In this document: piece after piece, positions 1 to 8,686 of the stretch
How the letters are laid out: every line of letters starts with the position of its first letter
Numbering within the stretch: position 1 is the first letter of the stretch
Assembly (NCBI RefSeq): GCF_030816015.1
Contig: NZ_JAUSXN010000001.1
Span: 2,418,001 to 2,482,000, forward strand
Source: Pedobacter sp. W3I1
GTDB taxonomy: Bacteria > Bacteroidota > Bacteroidia > Sphingobacteriales > Sphingobacteriaceae
Direction of reading: 5' to 3'
Length of the DNA stretch: 64,000 nucleotides
Program-made: the position numbers and the translations under genes
The notes under the pieces: generated by a model
Database searches by the model: none
The model's input: the letters and a program-made list of their open reading frames with translations, nothing else
Told to the model about the DNA's origin: nothing

Positions 1-296
1 ACATCGGCAATTGGATCACTGCATTGGATAAAATTCTAGCACAGTTTGATAACGATACCCTGTTCATCTGGGGACACAGCTTAGATCCTGAAAAAGTAAC
101 GGGAAACAAAGCAGATGTTAAAGCTTTTCAAAATTACCTTCAAAATCTTTTAACCTTTGTAAGTGGAGAAATCAAGGCGGGTAAAAGCAAAGAAGATATT
201 TTAAAAGCAACTACCATCCCCAATGCCCCTGAATGGCAGGGAGAAGGCATTCAAAGGAGTTTAACTGCTGCTTATGAGGAGCTGAAAGGGGCTTAG
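1..296 (+). CDS. MBL-fold metallo-hydrolase, C-terminal fragment
   Basis: The frame is open from base 3 and runs to a TAG stop at 294-296, so this is the 3' end of a gene that begins before the window. The visible tail contains IGNWITALDKI, then FIWGHSLDP and a helical end with KSKEDILKATTIPN. This pattern (a GH near the end followed by a long helix) resembles the C-terminus of secreted metallo-beta-lactamase-fold hydrolases of Bacteroidota. The zinc-binding HxHxDH motif would lie upstream and cannot be seen, so the family call is an inference from the tail only. No start codon is assigned; the TTG at base 24 is internal. Confidence 0.55.
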   Translation, partial: IGNWITALDKILAQFDNDTLFIWGHSLDPEKVTGNKADVKAFQNYLQNLLTFVSGEIKAGKSKEDILKATTIPNAPEWQGEGIQRSLTAAYEELKGA

Positions 297-315
297 GTCT
301 CTAATTACTTATTTT

Positions 316-391
316 ACCACAGATAAAAAGGATGAACACAGATAAGGTATGATACCTGTAAAATCTGTGTTTATCTGTGCGCATCTGTGGT
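316..391. repeat. Inverted repeat of the ACCACAGAT type
   Basis: ACCACAGATAAAAAGGATG at the left is mirrored by a right arm ending in GCATCTGTGGT, with internal arms ACACAGAT / ATCTGTGT and a central GGTATGATACC. It fills much of the gap before cydA. From memory, similar sequences occur at many intergenic sites in bacterial genomes; only one copy is seen in this window. It could form a hairpin in RNA from either strand, with no T-run suggesting a classical terminator. Confidence 0.6.
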
Positions 392-512
392 TAAAAGAAC
401 ATTTTCTCCGTAGCAACGAACATCCAAATTTTTTTTCAATTTATAAACGTTCTATATTTAAAATAATCCTTTCAACGTCATTGAATTACCGTAGGCTTTA
501 GTGTTTAACAAC

Positions 513-520
513 TATATTTG
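513..520 (+). promoter_or_regulatory. Candidate -7 box (TATATTTG) for cydAB
   Basis: TATATTTG matches the Bacteroidota -7 consensus TAnnTTTG and lies 23 bases before the cydA ATG. I see no good TTG/TTTG box at the expected 19-21 base distance upstream, so this is a half-supported promoter. Confidence 0.35.
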
Positions 521-543
521 TTACAATTCAAAATCTACAGCTC

Positions 544-1869
544 ATGGATGATTTTATTGCAGCCCGTTCCCAGATGGCCTTATCGTTAGGCTTCCACATC
601 ATTTTTTCTTGTATTGGCATGGTTATGCCTTTCTTTATGGCTGTTTCGCATTATAAATGGCTTAAAACAAATGATGAGGTGTATAAAAATCTCACCAAAG
701 CCTGGAGTAAAGGTGTTGCAATATTCTTCGCTACAGGCGCTGTATCCGGTACCATGTTGTCATTCGAGTTGGGCTTGCTCTGGCCAAAATTTATGGATCA
801 CGCCGGGCCAATATTCGGAATGCCTTTTTCGCTTGAGGGAACAGCTTTTTTTATCGAAGCCATTGCCCTTGGTTTTTTTCTTTACGGTTGGGATAAGTTA
901 AATAAATGGTTTCATTGGTTTACAGGGATGGTGGTAGGCGTAAGTGGCTTGGCCTCCGGAATTTTGGTGGTTGCCGCAAATGCCTGGATGAACAGTCCGG
1001 CGGGTTTCGATTTTGTAAACGGACAATACCTTAATATCGATCCCATACAGGCCATGTTTAATAAAGCATGGTTTAGCCAGGCTTTACATATGTGTTTGGC
1101 GGCATTTACGGCGACGGGATTTGCTGTGGCAGGAGTACATGCCTTGATGATCTTAAGAGACAAAAACACAGAATTTCACTTAAAAGCTTTTAAAATTGCG
1201 GCCATATTCGCTTGTATTGGTGCATTACTGCAGCCTTTAAGCGGCGATATTTCGGCAAAAGATGTGGCCAAAAGGCAACCCGCTAAACTTGCTGCTATGG
1301 AAGCTTTGTATAAAACAGAGAAACCTGCCCCACTATTAATTGGTGGTATTGTGAATGAGAAAGACAAAACGGTAACAGGGGCAATCGAAATCCCCGGTGC
1401 TTTAAGTTTTCTGGCACATGGCGATTTCAAAGCTGAGGTTAAGGGACTGGATCAGATTCCTGAAAATGAACATCCGCCAGTGGCCATAACCCATTATGCT
1501 TTTCAAATTATGGTTGGAATTGGTACACTGCTGCTCTTAGTTTCTTTAACTTATTTCTTCATCCTATTTAAAAAGAAACCTTTAACCGAGAAACGCTGGC
1601 TGTTGAAATTATTTGTTGCGGCCATTCCGCTTGGTTATCTCGCTTTAGAGGCCGGTTGGGTAGTTACAGAGGTTGGCAGGCAGCCATGGATCATTTATGG
1701 TATTATGCGCACTAAAGATGCGGTAACGCCAATGCCGGGTATTGTTTACTCCTTTTATATCTTCTCGGCCATTTACGTTTCTTTAAGCATGATCGTAACA
1801 TTTTTGCTTTACCGTCAGATTAAGATGGTGCCAGTACTCTATAATAAAGGCGAATCTAATGGCAATTAA
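544..1869 (+). CDS. cydA: Cytochrome bd-type quinol oxidase subunit I
   Basis: Membrane subunit that binds hemes b558, b595 and d and oxidises quinol while reducing O2 to water without pumping protons. Visible hallmarks are His18 in LGFHIIF, the SLEGTAFF and IEAI acidic residues (E98, E105), His182 in QALHMCLA and Met323 in FQIMVGI (positions matching the heme b558 ligands), and GRQPW at 378-382. Multiple hydrophobic helices cover the whole protein. At 441 residues it is shorter than the E. coli protein (about 520), with a short Q-loop region, as in the CIO/short-loop class. ATG at 544 gives the usual MDDFIAARSQMA start. cydB follows 77 bases downstream, consistent with one transcript. No small cydX-like gene was seen. 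Confidence 0.95.
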   Translation: MDDFIAARSQMALSLGFHIIFSCIGMVMPFFMAVSHYKWLKTNDEVYKNLTKAWSKGVAIFFATGAVSGTMLSFELGLLWPKFMDHAGPIFGMPFSLEGTAFFIEAIALGFFLYGWDKLNKWFHWFTGMVVGVSGLASGILVVAANAWMNSPAGFDFVNGQYLNIDPIQAMFNKAWFSQALHMCLAAFTATGFAVAGVHALMILRDKNTEFHLKAFKIAAIFACIGALLQPLSGDISAKDVAKRQPAKLAAMEALYKTEKPAPLLIGGIVNEKDKTVTGAIEIPGALSFLAHGDFKAEVKGLDQIPENEHPPVAITHYAFQIMVGIGTLLLLVSLTYFFILFKKKPLTEKRWLLKLFVAAIPLGYLALEAGWVVTEVGRQPWIIYGIMRTKDAVTPMPGIVYSFYIFSAIYVSLSMIVTFLLYRQIKMVPVLYNKGESNGN

Positions 1870-1946
1870 CCATAGATGGAATGAACAACACAAAGCAAAT
1901 CTTATTAATCAGTGTAATCAAAATATCGGTGTAATCATTTTCAGAT

Positions 1947-2951
1947 ATGAAAGAAGTTGTAATTACATTTTTATGCATGGCCATTCTGCTCTACTTTTTA
2001 TTGGGTGGGGCCGATTTTGGTGCAGGAATTATCGAACTGTTTACTTCTACAAAAAACAGGAGTAGAACACGTAAAACCCTTTACCATGCTATTGGTCCGG
2101 TTTGGGAAGCCAACCACATGTGGCTGATTATTGCCATTGTAATCCTTTTCGTGGGTTTTCCGCATATTTACACCACCATGTCGGTGTATTTGCATATTCC
2201 CTTAGCCATTATGCTCATTGGGATTATTGCCCGTGGTACTGCTTTTGTATTCCGCCATTATGATGCGGTAAAAGATGATATGCAGTGGCTTTATAACCGT
2301 ATATTCAGGTATTCGAGTTTTGTTACGGCACTTTTTCTGGGCATTATTGCCGGAAGCTTAATTTCGGGGCATATAAACACACAGGCAAACGATTTTTATA
2401 CCGCGTATATTTCGGGCTGGCTTAATTGGTTTTCTGTTGCTGTGGGCTTGTTTACGGTTGCGCTTTGCGGTTTCCTTGCCGCCATATATCTAATTGGTGA
2501 GACAAAAGAAGCACATGATAAACGCCGTTTCATTAAAAAAGCCGAATTTATGAATGTGGCAGCCGTAGTTTTTGGGGCGATGGTTTTTATTGCGGCCCGG
2601 CGAGATGGAATTCCATTGATTGATTGGGTTTTTAAAAGTAATGTGGGTTTATCGGCCATTATTTTGGCTACTATATCTCTTGTGTTGTTATGGTACCTGC
2701 TAATTAAAGGTAAAACAAAAGTTTTACGCATTTTAGCTGGCTTTCAGGTGACGATGATCCTCCTGGCGATTAGTTATGCCCACTTTCCAAACTTCATCCG
2801 TTTAAAAAACGGAGATGCCATTTCACTTCTTGAAACTGTAGGGCCTGAAAAAACTATTTATAGTTTAGGTTTAGCGCTTCTATTGGGCAGTGTGTTGATT
2901 TTACCTTTTTTAGGTTATTTGTTTTATAAGTTTCAGAAGAAAGAAGAGTAG
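1947..2951 (+). CDS. cydB: Cytochrome bd-type quinol oxidase subunit II
   Basis: Partner subunit of CydA in the inner membrane, needed for assembly and for the binding of hemes. The N-terminus has the family pattern LLGGADFGAGI (residues about 18-28), followed by the conserved GPVWEANHMW and a long run of hydrophobic helices. The 334-residue length fits CydB of Bacteroidota. It is preceded by a 77-base gap after cydA that contains no other gene; the pair most likely forms one transcription unit for microaerobic respiration. Its end is followed closely by a palindromic repeat at 2976. Confidence 0.95.
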   Translation: MKEVVITFLCMAILLYFLLGGADFGAGIIELFTSTKNRSRTRKTLYHAIGPVWEANHMWLIIAIVILFVGFPHIYTTMSVYLHIPLAIMLIGIIARGTAFVFRHYDAVKDDMQWLYNRIFRYSSFVTALFLGIIAGSLISGHINTQANDFYTAYISGWLNWFSVAVGLFTVALCGFLAAIYLIGETKEAHDKRRFIKKAEFMNVAAVVFGAMVFIAARRDGIPLIDWVFKSNVGLSAIILATISLVLLWYLLIKGKTKVLRILAGFQVTMILLAISYAHFPNFIRLKNGDAISLLETVGPEKTIYSLGLALLLGSVLILPFLGYLFYKFQKKEE

Positions 2952-2975
2952 GCATTTCTGTCAGTAAAAAGGGTC

Positions 2976-3081
2976 GTCATCTCGACTGAAACGCAGTGGA
3001 ATGGAGAGATCTAGCTCGATAGATTTTGCTCCGCAGAGCCTTCGGGTTCTCGACTTCGTTGCTCTCCGCTCGAAATGACGA
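2976..3081. repeat. Hairpin repeat, CGTCATCTCGA family (copy 1)
   Basis: About 106 bases that start with CGTCATCTCGACTG and end with CGCTCGAAATGACG, so the two halves pair into a long hairpin. The same unit occurs near 24489, 29609, 39272 and 54012, with a diverged copy at 23949. All copies are intergenic. The family has internal words GAGAGATCT and CTTCGTTGC. No coding capacity is seen, so it looks like a dispersed palindromic element or MITE. Confidence 0.7.
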
Positions 3082-3090
3082 TGTGTGTAT

Positions 3091-3118
3091 AAAAAAGAGC
3101 ACCTGCTTCCAAATGCTC
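3091..3118 (-). terminator. Intrinsic terminator of the M28 peptidase gene
   Basis: Read on the minus strand, a GAGCA / TGCTC stem is followed by a run of T (the A-run at 3091-3096). It lies 28 bases past the stop codon of the minus-strand peptidase gene. The stem is short, so confidence is moderate. Confidence 0.5.
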
Positions 3119-3145
3119 CTTTAAAAATGTATTCCAAACTTTTAT

Positions 3146-4693
3146 TTACAACCCACCTTTTCTATTCGATTTGGTTTGTACCGGCCAGGTGGCTGGTTTT
3201 CCGGTGCGTTCGTTTACAGGTAAATCTGTTGCTTTTTCTGTTGAGGTTTTCTCAGGATCTTCGCAGGCCATATAAACCATAATGGCCGCTAAAATTACAT
3301 TGCTTCTTATTTCATCGAAAACCAATTTATCGTAACTGTCGCGGTTGGTGTGCCAGGTATACGTGCCATAATCCCAGCTGGTAGAGCTTAATGAATAACC
3401 CAATGCTCCGGCAGCTACAAATGAAGCAAAGTCTGATCCTCCCGCACCAGGCGATCCTGGGAAATTGGTTTTGATCTGGTTTTTAATGGTATCTGGTACT
3501 GCAGCTAACCAACGGGTAATGTAATCTTTTGATTTCGCGAAACCTTGTCCGCCAATATTCACTACACGCCCTGTGCCATTATCCTGGTTAAACAAGGCCT
3601 GAAGGTTGTTTACAATTTCCGGATGATCTTCTACAAATGCCCTTGAGCCATTTAAACCTTGCTCTTCACTTCCCCAGTGGCCAACTAAAACAGTACGTTT
3701 TGGGTTAGGGTAGATTTTCTTTAAAATGCGCATGGCTTCCATCATTAAGATGGTGCCAGAACCATTATCAGTTGCACCACTTGCCCCATCCCATGAATCG
3801 AAATGAGCAGAAAGCATCACGTATTCGTTTGGTTTTTGTGTTCCTTTGATCTCTGCGATGGTATTAAAAGTAGGTACAGCACCTAATTTTTTAGATTCTG
3901 CTTCAATTCTTAGTTTAGGTTTATCACCATTTAAAGCCAATCGGTAAACTAAACCGTAATCTTCTACAGATAGATCCAAAGTTGGCACTTTTGTGGTATT
4001 TGCACCAAAAATTTTATCTACACCAAAACCTTGCGACCAGTTATTGATCACTACCGCCACTGCGCCTGCATTTTCTATAGCTACAGGAAGTGTTTTTGCT
4101 GTTAAACCCGTTTTGGCTATGCTGGTTACCCATGCTTTAGCAGCCTCGGCTTTTTCTTTTTTAAACTTTTCGAACAAATCTTTAGTGGCGAATTCTTCCC
4201 AGTTTTTTTCTGGTCGGCCAGAGAGCTGGTTCATTGAAATTAATACGATTTTACCTTTCACATTGGGTAACCATTTTTGAAAAGAAACAGAATCTGTAAT
4301 TGCTGGAAGAATAATCGCTTCGGCATTAATAGATTTACCATTTGTAGATGGGCTCCAGGCCAATTGTGTACCTTCTAAGGTTCTAACCCGTGGACTTATT
4401 AAATCGATGTGGGTAATGCCTCTTTCCCAGCCTGCCCATTCGCCCCATTTTTCGTTTTTTGCCGAGATGCCCCAATCACTATATTTTTTTACAGCCCAAT
4501 CATTGGCTTGTTTCATTTGTGGAGAACCAACTAAACGTGGTCCAACAACATCTAAAAGTTCGTGTGCAAGTTTCTCTAATTGAGAATTTTCGTTCACTTC
4601 TTTTACAATATTGTCGATTATTTTTTTGTCTTGCGCGAATATGCAGGTTGAGGTGCACAGCAATAGCGCAGAAAATAGTAGTTTTTTATTCAT
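3146..4693 (-). CDS. Secreted M28-family metallopeptidase
   Basis: A zinc-dependent exopeptidase exported to the periplasm or cell surface. Residues 1-20 form a signal peptide (hydrophobic LLFSALLLCTSTCIFAQ, cut after AQ). A PA-like insert domain occupies the middle. The catalytic part shows SAHFDSWDGASGATDN, the HxD and D ligands of M28, then GSEEQGLNGS with the Glu pair, and later GGSDFASF and a TWHTNRDSYDKL histidine near the end. Length (515) fits the carboxypeptidase Q-like group of this family. It is a single gene with a terminator downstream and the next minus-strand gene 308 bases upstream, so it is probably monocistronic. The exact substrate is not known from sequence. Confidence 0.85.
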   Translation of the reverse strand: MNKKLLFSALLLCTSTCIFAQDKKIIDNIVKEVNENSQLEKLAHELLDVVGPRLVGSPQMKQANDWAVKKYSDWGISAKNEKWGEWAGWERGITHIDLISPRVRTLEGTQLAWSPSTNGKSINAEAIILPAITDSVSFQKWLPNVKGKIVLISMNQLSGRPEKNWEEFATKDLFEKFKKEKAEAAKAWVTSIAKTGLTAKTLPVAIENAGAVAVVINNWSQGFGVDKIFGANTTKVPTLDLSVEDYGLVYRLALNGDKPKLRIEAESKKLGAVPTFNTIAEIKGTQKPNEYVMLSAHFDSWDGASGATDNGSGTILMMEAMRILKKIYPNPKRTVLVGHWGSEEQGLNGSRAFVEDHPEIVNNLQALFNQDNGTGRVVNIGGQGFAKSKDYITRWLAAVPDTIKNQIKTNFPGSPGAGGSDFASFVAAGALGYSLSSTSWDYGTYTWHTNRDSYDKLVFDEIRSNVILAAIMVYMACEDPEKTSTEKATDLPVNERTGKPATWPVQTKSNRKGGL

Positions 4694-4861
4694 AATTAGT
4701 TAGGGTTGATTATTTGATAAGCTAATTTATGAAATAAGGCGTAGGGTTGAAGGATGTTAATGGAAATGTTGCAGTTGAATAGATTTAATCGATGGTAGGG
4801 GCCGTTCGACTGAATGATCTGTAAGTTTAAAGAGTCTGTAAGTGGTAATTTCCTTAGAATT

Positions 4862-4932
4862 TGTCACGTTGAGCCTGTCGAAACGCCTTTTAAGACATTT
4901 AAATAGGTCCTTCGACAAGCTCAGGATGACAA
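4862..4932. repeat. Hairpin repeat, TGAGCCTGTCGAA family
   Basis: This fills part of the 308-base gap 4694-5001. TTGTCACGTTGAGCCTGTCG on the left is mirrored by CGACAAGCTCAGGATGACAA on the right, around an AT-rich centre. The same arms occur inside the MITE-like unit at 20720-20830. A fragment of a CCGTGG / CTTCCGTGGC-type repeat (4969-4998) adjoins it. Nothing else is seen in the gap. Confidence 0.65.
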
Positions 4933-5001
4933 TTTATTTGTAATATAGCATATCACGATCAAAATTTCTCCGCGCCTTCAGTGCTTCCGTGGCAAACAAC
5001 C

Positions 5002-5466
5002 TTAAAAACTATTCTTCTGGATCTTATCGTGAAACGGCAAATACTCAGCTAGTGCTGCCGAACCATACCAGTTGTACAATTCTGGTTCCAGTAATTTGGC
5101 TTTTATGGCCGGATCGCTTTCTAATAATTGTTTTGCCTCTTCGATCGATTTTGTATTTAAAACGAAAATGCCGCGATAATTTTTGTCGTTTTTACCCATC
5201 GGACCAGCAACTATAAGTTTTTGCGCTTCGACCATTTTACCAATGGTTACCATATGACCTGCAAATAAACTATCGGTTTTGGCTTTTGTTTCGGTTGTAT
5301 TTGAGCCTGATTTGAGGATCACCAACACATACATCTTCATACCATAATTATCGGCACCGAGTTTTTTGGCCAAAGCCTCGTCGTAAGGCACTTTGGCTTT
5401 TTTATCCTGGGCTTGTGTGGCGATCATAACGGTAATCAGACAGGTTAAAAGGAGTAGTTTTTTCAT
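5002..5466 (-). CDS. Secreted YciI-like protein
   Basis: A 154-residue protein with a clear signal peptide (MKKLLLLTCLITVMIATQAQ). After it comes a single YciI-like ferredoxin-fold domain: YVLVILKSGSN near residue 45, then FAGHMVTIGKMVEAQKLIVAGPM, and SIEEAKQLLESDPAIKAKLL. The GH of AGHM corresponds to the conserved His of the YciI family, and the DPA motif to its usual DPF. No enzymatic reaction is established for this family. Export to the periplasm is unusual compared with cytosolic YciI. It stands alone between repeat-rich gaps. Confidence 0.8.
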   Translation of the reverse strand: MKKLLLLTCLITVMIATQAQDKKAKVPYDEALAKKLGADNYGMKMYVLVILKSGSNTTETKAKTDSLFAGHMVTIGKMVEAQKLIVAGPMGKNDKNYRGIFVLNTKSIEEAKQLLESDPAIKAKLLEPELYNWYGSAALAEYLPFHDKIQKNSF

Positions 5467-5520
5467 CTGAGTTTATAGTTTGGTTAGTTTAAAAATAAGA
5501 AAAATTAGTGGTGTTTTTTA

Positions 5521-5672
5521 TTCCCTTCCCTCGGAGGGGTGCCCGCAGGGCGGGGTGGTTGTAGCACTCGCTGGAAAAACCCCTCAAAAGAACCACCGGC
5601 CCATGTTAACTAAACCTGATTGCCGCGGAAAGCCCGGAGTGTAGCGAGGACTTGAAGCAAAAAGCAGGACTG
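5521..5672. repeat. Composite intergenic repeats upstream of the YciI-like gene
   Basis: Within the 324-base gap 5467-5790 there are two repeat types. One is a GC-rich CCCTCGGAGGGGTGCCCGCA-type unit at 5521-5560. The other, 5605-5672, has the words TTAACTAAACCTGAT, GCCGCGGAAAGCCCGGAGT and AAGCAGGACTG. Relatives of the second unit appear near 12440, 46996 and 54300 (AAACCTGATGG, AACAGCAGG, GGGCGGGACTG). None has an open frame of note. Confidence 0.5.
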
Positions 5673-5703
5673 AATTAACCGAAGTTATTCAAGTCCTACT
5701 TTT
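5660..5703 (-). terminator. Candidate terminator downstream of accD
   Basis: AAAAGCAGGACT pairs with AGTCCTACTTTT with one mismatch, around a 20-base loop. On the minus strand the right side of the stem is rich in T, about 90 bases after the accD stop. It is formed partly by the repeat at 5605-5672, so it may be a repeat first and a terminator second. Between it and accD lie degenerate AATGAACC / AATGACT words. Confidence 0.4.
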
Positions 5704-5790
5704 CTTATTGTAGTTTATTTGTTCATTTGTCATTTGTTTATTGGTCGATTTGCACTAATGAACCAATGACTAATGAACTATTGAACCAAC

Positions 5791-6636
5791 TTAATTATTC
5801 ATCATTTTAATAAAAGCACCCAATTTAGCTTTCATGGCTCTTCTATCTACAATGAAATCGAGGAAACCGTGTTCAAGAACGAATTCTGCAGTTTGGAAAC
5901 CTTTAGGTAAGTCTTTTTTAATGGTTTCTTTAATTACCCGCGGACCAGCAAAGCCGATCAGCGCGCCTGGTTCTGCAATATTAATATCGCCTAACATCGC
6001 ATATGATGCAGTTACACCACCCGTAGTTGGATCTGTTAATAAAGAGATGTAGGGAACTTTTGCCTGACCTAATAAAGCCAGTTTAGCCGATGTTTTAGCC
6101 ATTTGCATTAATGAAAATGCGGCTTCCATCATACGTGCACCACCTGATTTAGAAATCATTAGGAACGGAACTTTATGTTTGATACTGTAATCGATCGATC
6201 TTGCAATTTTTTCGCCCACAACCGAACCCATTGAACCGCCTATAAAAGCAAAATCCATACAGGCAATTACGAGATCTTGTCCGTTGATTTTACCAACACC
6301 GGCACGAATAGCGTCTTTTAAGCCTGTTTTAGCCTGACTTTCTTTAATTCTTTCGGTGTAAGGTTTGTTATCGTTAAAATTTAAAGGATCGCCTGATGTT
6401 AGGTTAGGGAACAGCTCTTTAAACTCGTTATTATCAAATAAAACCTCAAAATATTCTTTTGAGCCTACTCTCAGATGGTAATCGCAGTAATGGCAAACGT
6501 ATTTGTTTTCCTGAAGTTCTGCCTGATGTAGGGGTTTTTTACAGTTCGGACATTTATTCCACAAACCATCTGGTGCTTCTTTTTTCTCCTCTGTTGTGGT
6601 GATGATACCTTTTTTTTCTCTCTTAAACCAAGCCAT
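5791..6636 (-). CDS. accD: Acetyl-CoA carboxylase carboxyltransferase subunit beta
   Basis: Catalyses, with AccA, transfer of the carboxyl group from carboxybiotin to acetyl-CoA, making malonyl-CoA for fatty acid synthesis. The N-terminal zinc ribbon is clear: CPNC near residue 29 and CHYC about 18 residues later. The crotonase-like core follows, with [22 protein letters not shown] and [18 protein letters not shown] chose the ATG at 6636 ([11 protein letters not shown]), the standard N-terminus, over an upstream in-frame ATG at 6663 that would add nine unusual residues. Length 281 fits the family. It is transcribed alone here; accA is not in the window. Confidence 0.95.
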   Translation of the reverse strand: MAWFKREKKGIITTTEEKKEAPDGLWNKCPNCKKPLHQAELQENKYVCHYCDYHLRVGSKEYFEVLFDNNEFKELFPNLTSGDPLNFNDNKPYTERIKESQAKTGLKDAIRAGVGKINGQDLVIACMDFAFIGGSMGSVVGEKIARSIDYSIKHKVPFLMISKSGGARMMEAAFSLMQMAKTSAKLALLGQAKVPYISLLTDPTTGGVTASYAMLGDINIAEPGALIGFAGPRVIKETIKKDLPKGFQTAEFVLEHGFLDFIVDRRAMKAKLGAFIKMMNN

Positions 6637-6957
6637 ATAATTTTTTGAAGAATTGGATTGCAAAGAAACGAAAAATAAAATAAAGTCGAACCTTATTAGG
6701 TGTAAAAATAGTCAATGGTTAGTTGGTTAATAGTCGATTGGCAATAATGCAAGCGTTGGATATGTAATTGAAAACTCGGCTTCGGCTACTGTTAACTGCT
6801 AATTGGTAAACTGAAGTGTGTCTTTTTTACACTAAGGATAATGTGTTTTTTACACTAAATAGGCCTTATTTTGCTGTTAGGCAAATAATTCTGTTGTTAG
6901 AAAAGCTTGGAATGTTATTTTTTTTTATAACTTCGGACTTAATAAAATTAACAAGAA
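6637..6957. other. Divergent intergenic region accD / fba
   Basis: About 320 bases without a gene. It contains degenerate GGTTAGTTGGTTAATAGTCG-type words at 6716-6745 and the upstream signals of both divergent genes. No hairpin of note and no riboswitch-like structure was recognised. Confidence 0.5.
6907..6935 (+). promoter_or_regulatory. Candidate promoter for fba
   Basis: TTG at 6907-6909 and TAACTTCG at 6928-6935 (one mismatch to TAnnTTTG) are 18 bases apart and 23 bases before the ATG. Spacing and position fit a Bacteroidota promoter, but the match is imperfect. Confidence 0.35.
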
Positions 6958-8037
6958 ATGAGTTTAAAAGGCTACAAAGGCGTAATTTACGGAGATGCCG
7001 TTCAAGAATTGTTTGAGCAGGCTAAAAAACATCAGTTTGCTTTACCAGCAGTTAACGTAACCGGTACAAATACGGTTAATGCGGTATTGGAAACTGCTAA
7101 GGCAGTAAATTCGCCTGTTATGATTCAATTATCTAATGGAGGTGCACAGTTTTATGCAGGCAAATCTTTAGATAATGAGAAATTGCAAGCATGTATTTTA
7201 GGTGCTGTATCGGCAGCTAAACATGTACATTTATTGGCAGAGCATTATGGTGTTGCCGTGGTTTTACATACTGACCACGCCGCTAAAAAATTATTACCCT
7301 GGATTGATGGACTTTTAGACCACGGTGAAAAATTCTTCGCTGAAACCGGAAAACCTTTATTTTCATCACATATGTTGGATTTATCGGAAGAGTCGATCGA
7401 AGAAAACATGGAAATTTCTGCTAAATATTTAGCACGCATGGCTAAAATGAATATGACTATCGAAATCGAACTTGGTGTTACAGGTGGTGAGGAAGATGGT
7501 GTTGACAATAGCGATGTAGACAGCTCTAAATTATATACACAACCTAGCGAAGTGGCTTATGCTTACGAAGAATTGAGCAAAGTTTCTCCTCGCTTTACAG
7601 TTGCTGCTGCTTTTGGTAACGTGCACGGTGTTTATAAACCAGGTAACGTAAAATTGCAACCGGTAATTTTGAAAAACTCTCAGGATTTTATCAAAGAAAA
7701 ACTCGGCTTAACTGCAGAGAAACCGATCAATTTCGTATTCCACGGTGGTTCTGGTTCTACTCAGGAAGAAATCAGAGAAGCAATTTCTTACGGTGCAATT
7801 AAAATGAATATCGATACTGATATGCAGTGGGCATTTTGGGAAGGTATTTTAGAATACTACAAAAAGAACGAAGCTTATCTTCAAGGCCAGATTGGTAACC
7901 CTGATGGCGACGATAAACCAAATAAAAAATATTACGATCCACGCGTTTGGTTGCGTAAAGGTGAAGAAACTTTTGTGAAACGTTTAACTACTGCTTTCGA
8001 AGATCTAAACTGTATTAATGTTAACGATAAGTTGTAA
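6958..8037 (+). CDS. fba: Class II fructose-bisphosphate aldolase
   Basis: Splits fructose 1,6-bisphosphate to dihydroxyacetone phosphate and glyceraldehyde 3-phosphate, or runs in reverse in gluconeogenesis, using a zinc ion. The protein has 359 residues, the size of the E. coli FbaA type (class IIA). Visible motifs are FALPAVNVTGTN near residue 26, LHTDHAAKKL (zinc His and catalytic Asp) near 102, EIELGVTGGEEDGVDNS near 175, VHGVYKPGNV (zinc His), VFHGGSGST (zinc His, phosphate loop) near 262, and KMNIDTDMQWAF. It is followed by a strong terminator and stands alone. Confidence 0.95.
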   Translation: MSLKGYKGVIYGDAVQELFEQAKKHQFALPAVNVTGTNTVNAVLETAKAVNSPVMIQLSNGGAQFYAGKSLDNEKLQACILGAVSAAKHVHLLAEHYGVAVVLHTDHAAKKLLPWIDGLLDHGEKFFAETGKPLFSSHMLDLSEESIEENMEISAKYLARMAKMNMTIEIELGVTGGEEDGVDNSDVDSSKLYTQPSEVAYAYEELSKVSPRFTVAAAFGNVHGVYKPGNVKLQPVILKNSQDFIKEKLGLTAEKPINFVFHGGSGSTQEEIREAISYGAIKMNIDTDMQWAFWEGILEYYKKNEAYLQGQIGNPDGDDKPNKKYYDPRVWLRKGEETFVKRLTTAFEDLNCINVNDKL

Positions 8038-8102
8038 GTTTTGATTGGTTTGGAAGATTGGATTTACATTCAATCATTCAAAAAATCAATCATTTAATAA
8101 TT

Positions 8103-8146
8103 AAACAAAAGCGCCATGGGTTTAAAAACTTATGGCGCTTTTGTTT
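8103..8146 (+). terminator. Intrinsic terminator of fba
   Basis: AAACAAAAGCGCCAT pairs perfectly over 15 bases with ATGGCGCTTTTGTTT; the loop GGGTTTAAAAACTT can pair further. The right arm ends in a T-rich tract. It lies 65 bases past the fba stop and before the next plus-strand gene. Confidence 0.85.
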
Positions 8147-8179
8147 GTTTATGGTTATATTTAATCAAACAAATTTGTA

Positions 8180-8686
8180 ATGGCAAAATCTAAAAACGAT
8201 ACCCAAAAAAATAATTTTTTCGAGAAATTTGCGAATGCAGCAACCAAATTTACAGGTAGCTCTGTTGCATTTATCGCTGCAGCAGCGATTGTGGTTGTTT
8301 GGGCAGTAACAGGTCCGCTTTTCAATTATTCTGAAACCTGGCAACTTGTAATTAACACGGGTACAACGATTATTACCTTTTTAATGGTTTTTTTAATCCA
8401 GAAGGCACAGAATAAAGATGGTAAGGCCATTCAGCTAAAATTGAATGAATTGATTGCCGCGCAGCAAGGCGCAAGCAACCGGATGGTAGATATTGAAGAC
8501 TTGAGTGAAAAAGAATTGGATCAGTTGCATAAATTTTACGTTACGATTGCCACACTTGCCAAAAAAGAGGCCGATATTCATTGTTCACATTCAATTGATG
8601 TTGCTGAGGCATTAAATGAAATGAAATTAAAATCGAATAAACACTTTAAACACCACGATAATGAGTCTGCACGTTCAAAAAGTTAA
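8180..8686 (+). CDS. Low-affinity iron permease family membrane protein
   Basis: A 168-residue protein resembling the bacterial 'low affinity iron permease' (PF04120) family. Two hydrophobic helices are seen near residues 30-50 (VAFIAAAAIVVVWAVTGPLF) and 60-77 (INTGTTIITFLMVFLIQ), followed by QNKDGKAIQLKLNELI, the conserved cytosolic helix of this family, and a C-terminal helix with a histidine-rich end. The name derives from yeast Fet4; iron transport by the bacterial short form has not been shown to my knowledge. The stop overlaps the start of the next gene by 26 bases, so both are likely translated from one message. Confidence 0.8.
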   Translation: MAKSKNDTQKNNFFEKFANAATKFTGSSVAFIAAAAIVVVWAVTGPLFNYSETWQLVINTGTTIITFLMVFLIQKAQNKDGKAIQLKLNELIAAQQGASNRMVDIEDLSEKELDQLHKFYVTIATLAKKEADIHCSHSIDVAEALNEMKLKSNKHFKHHDNESARSKS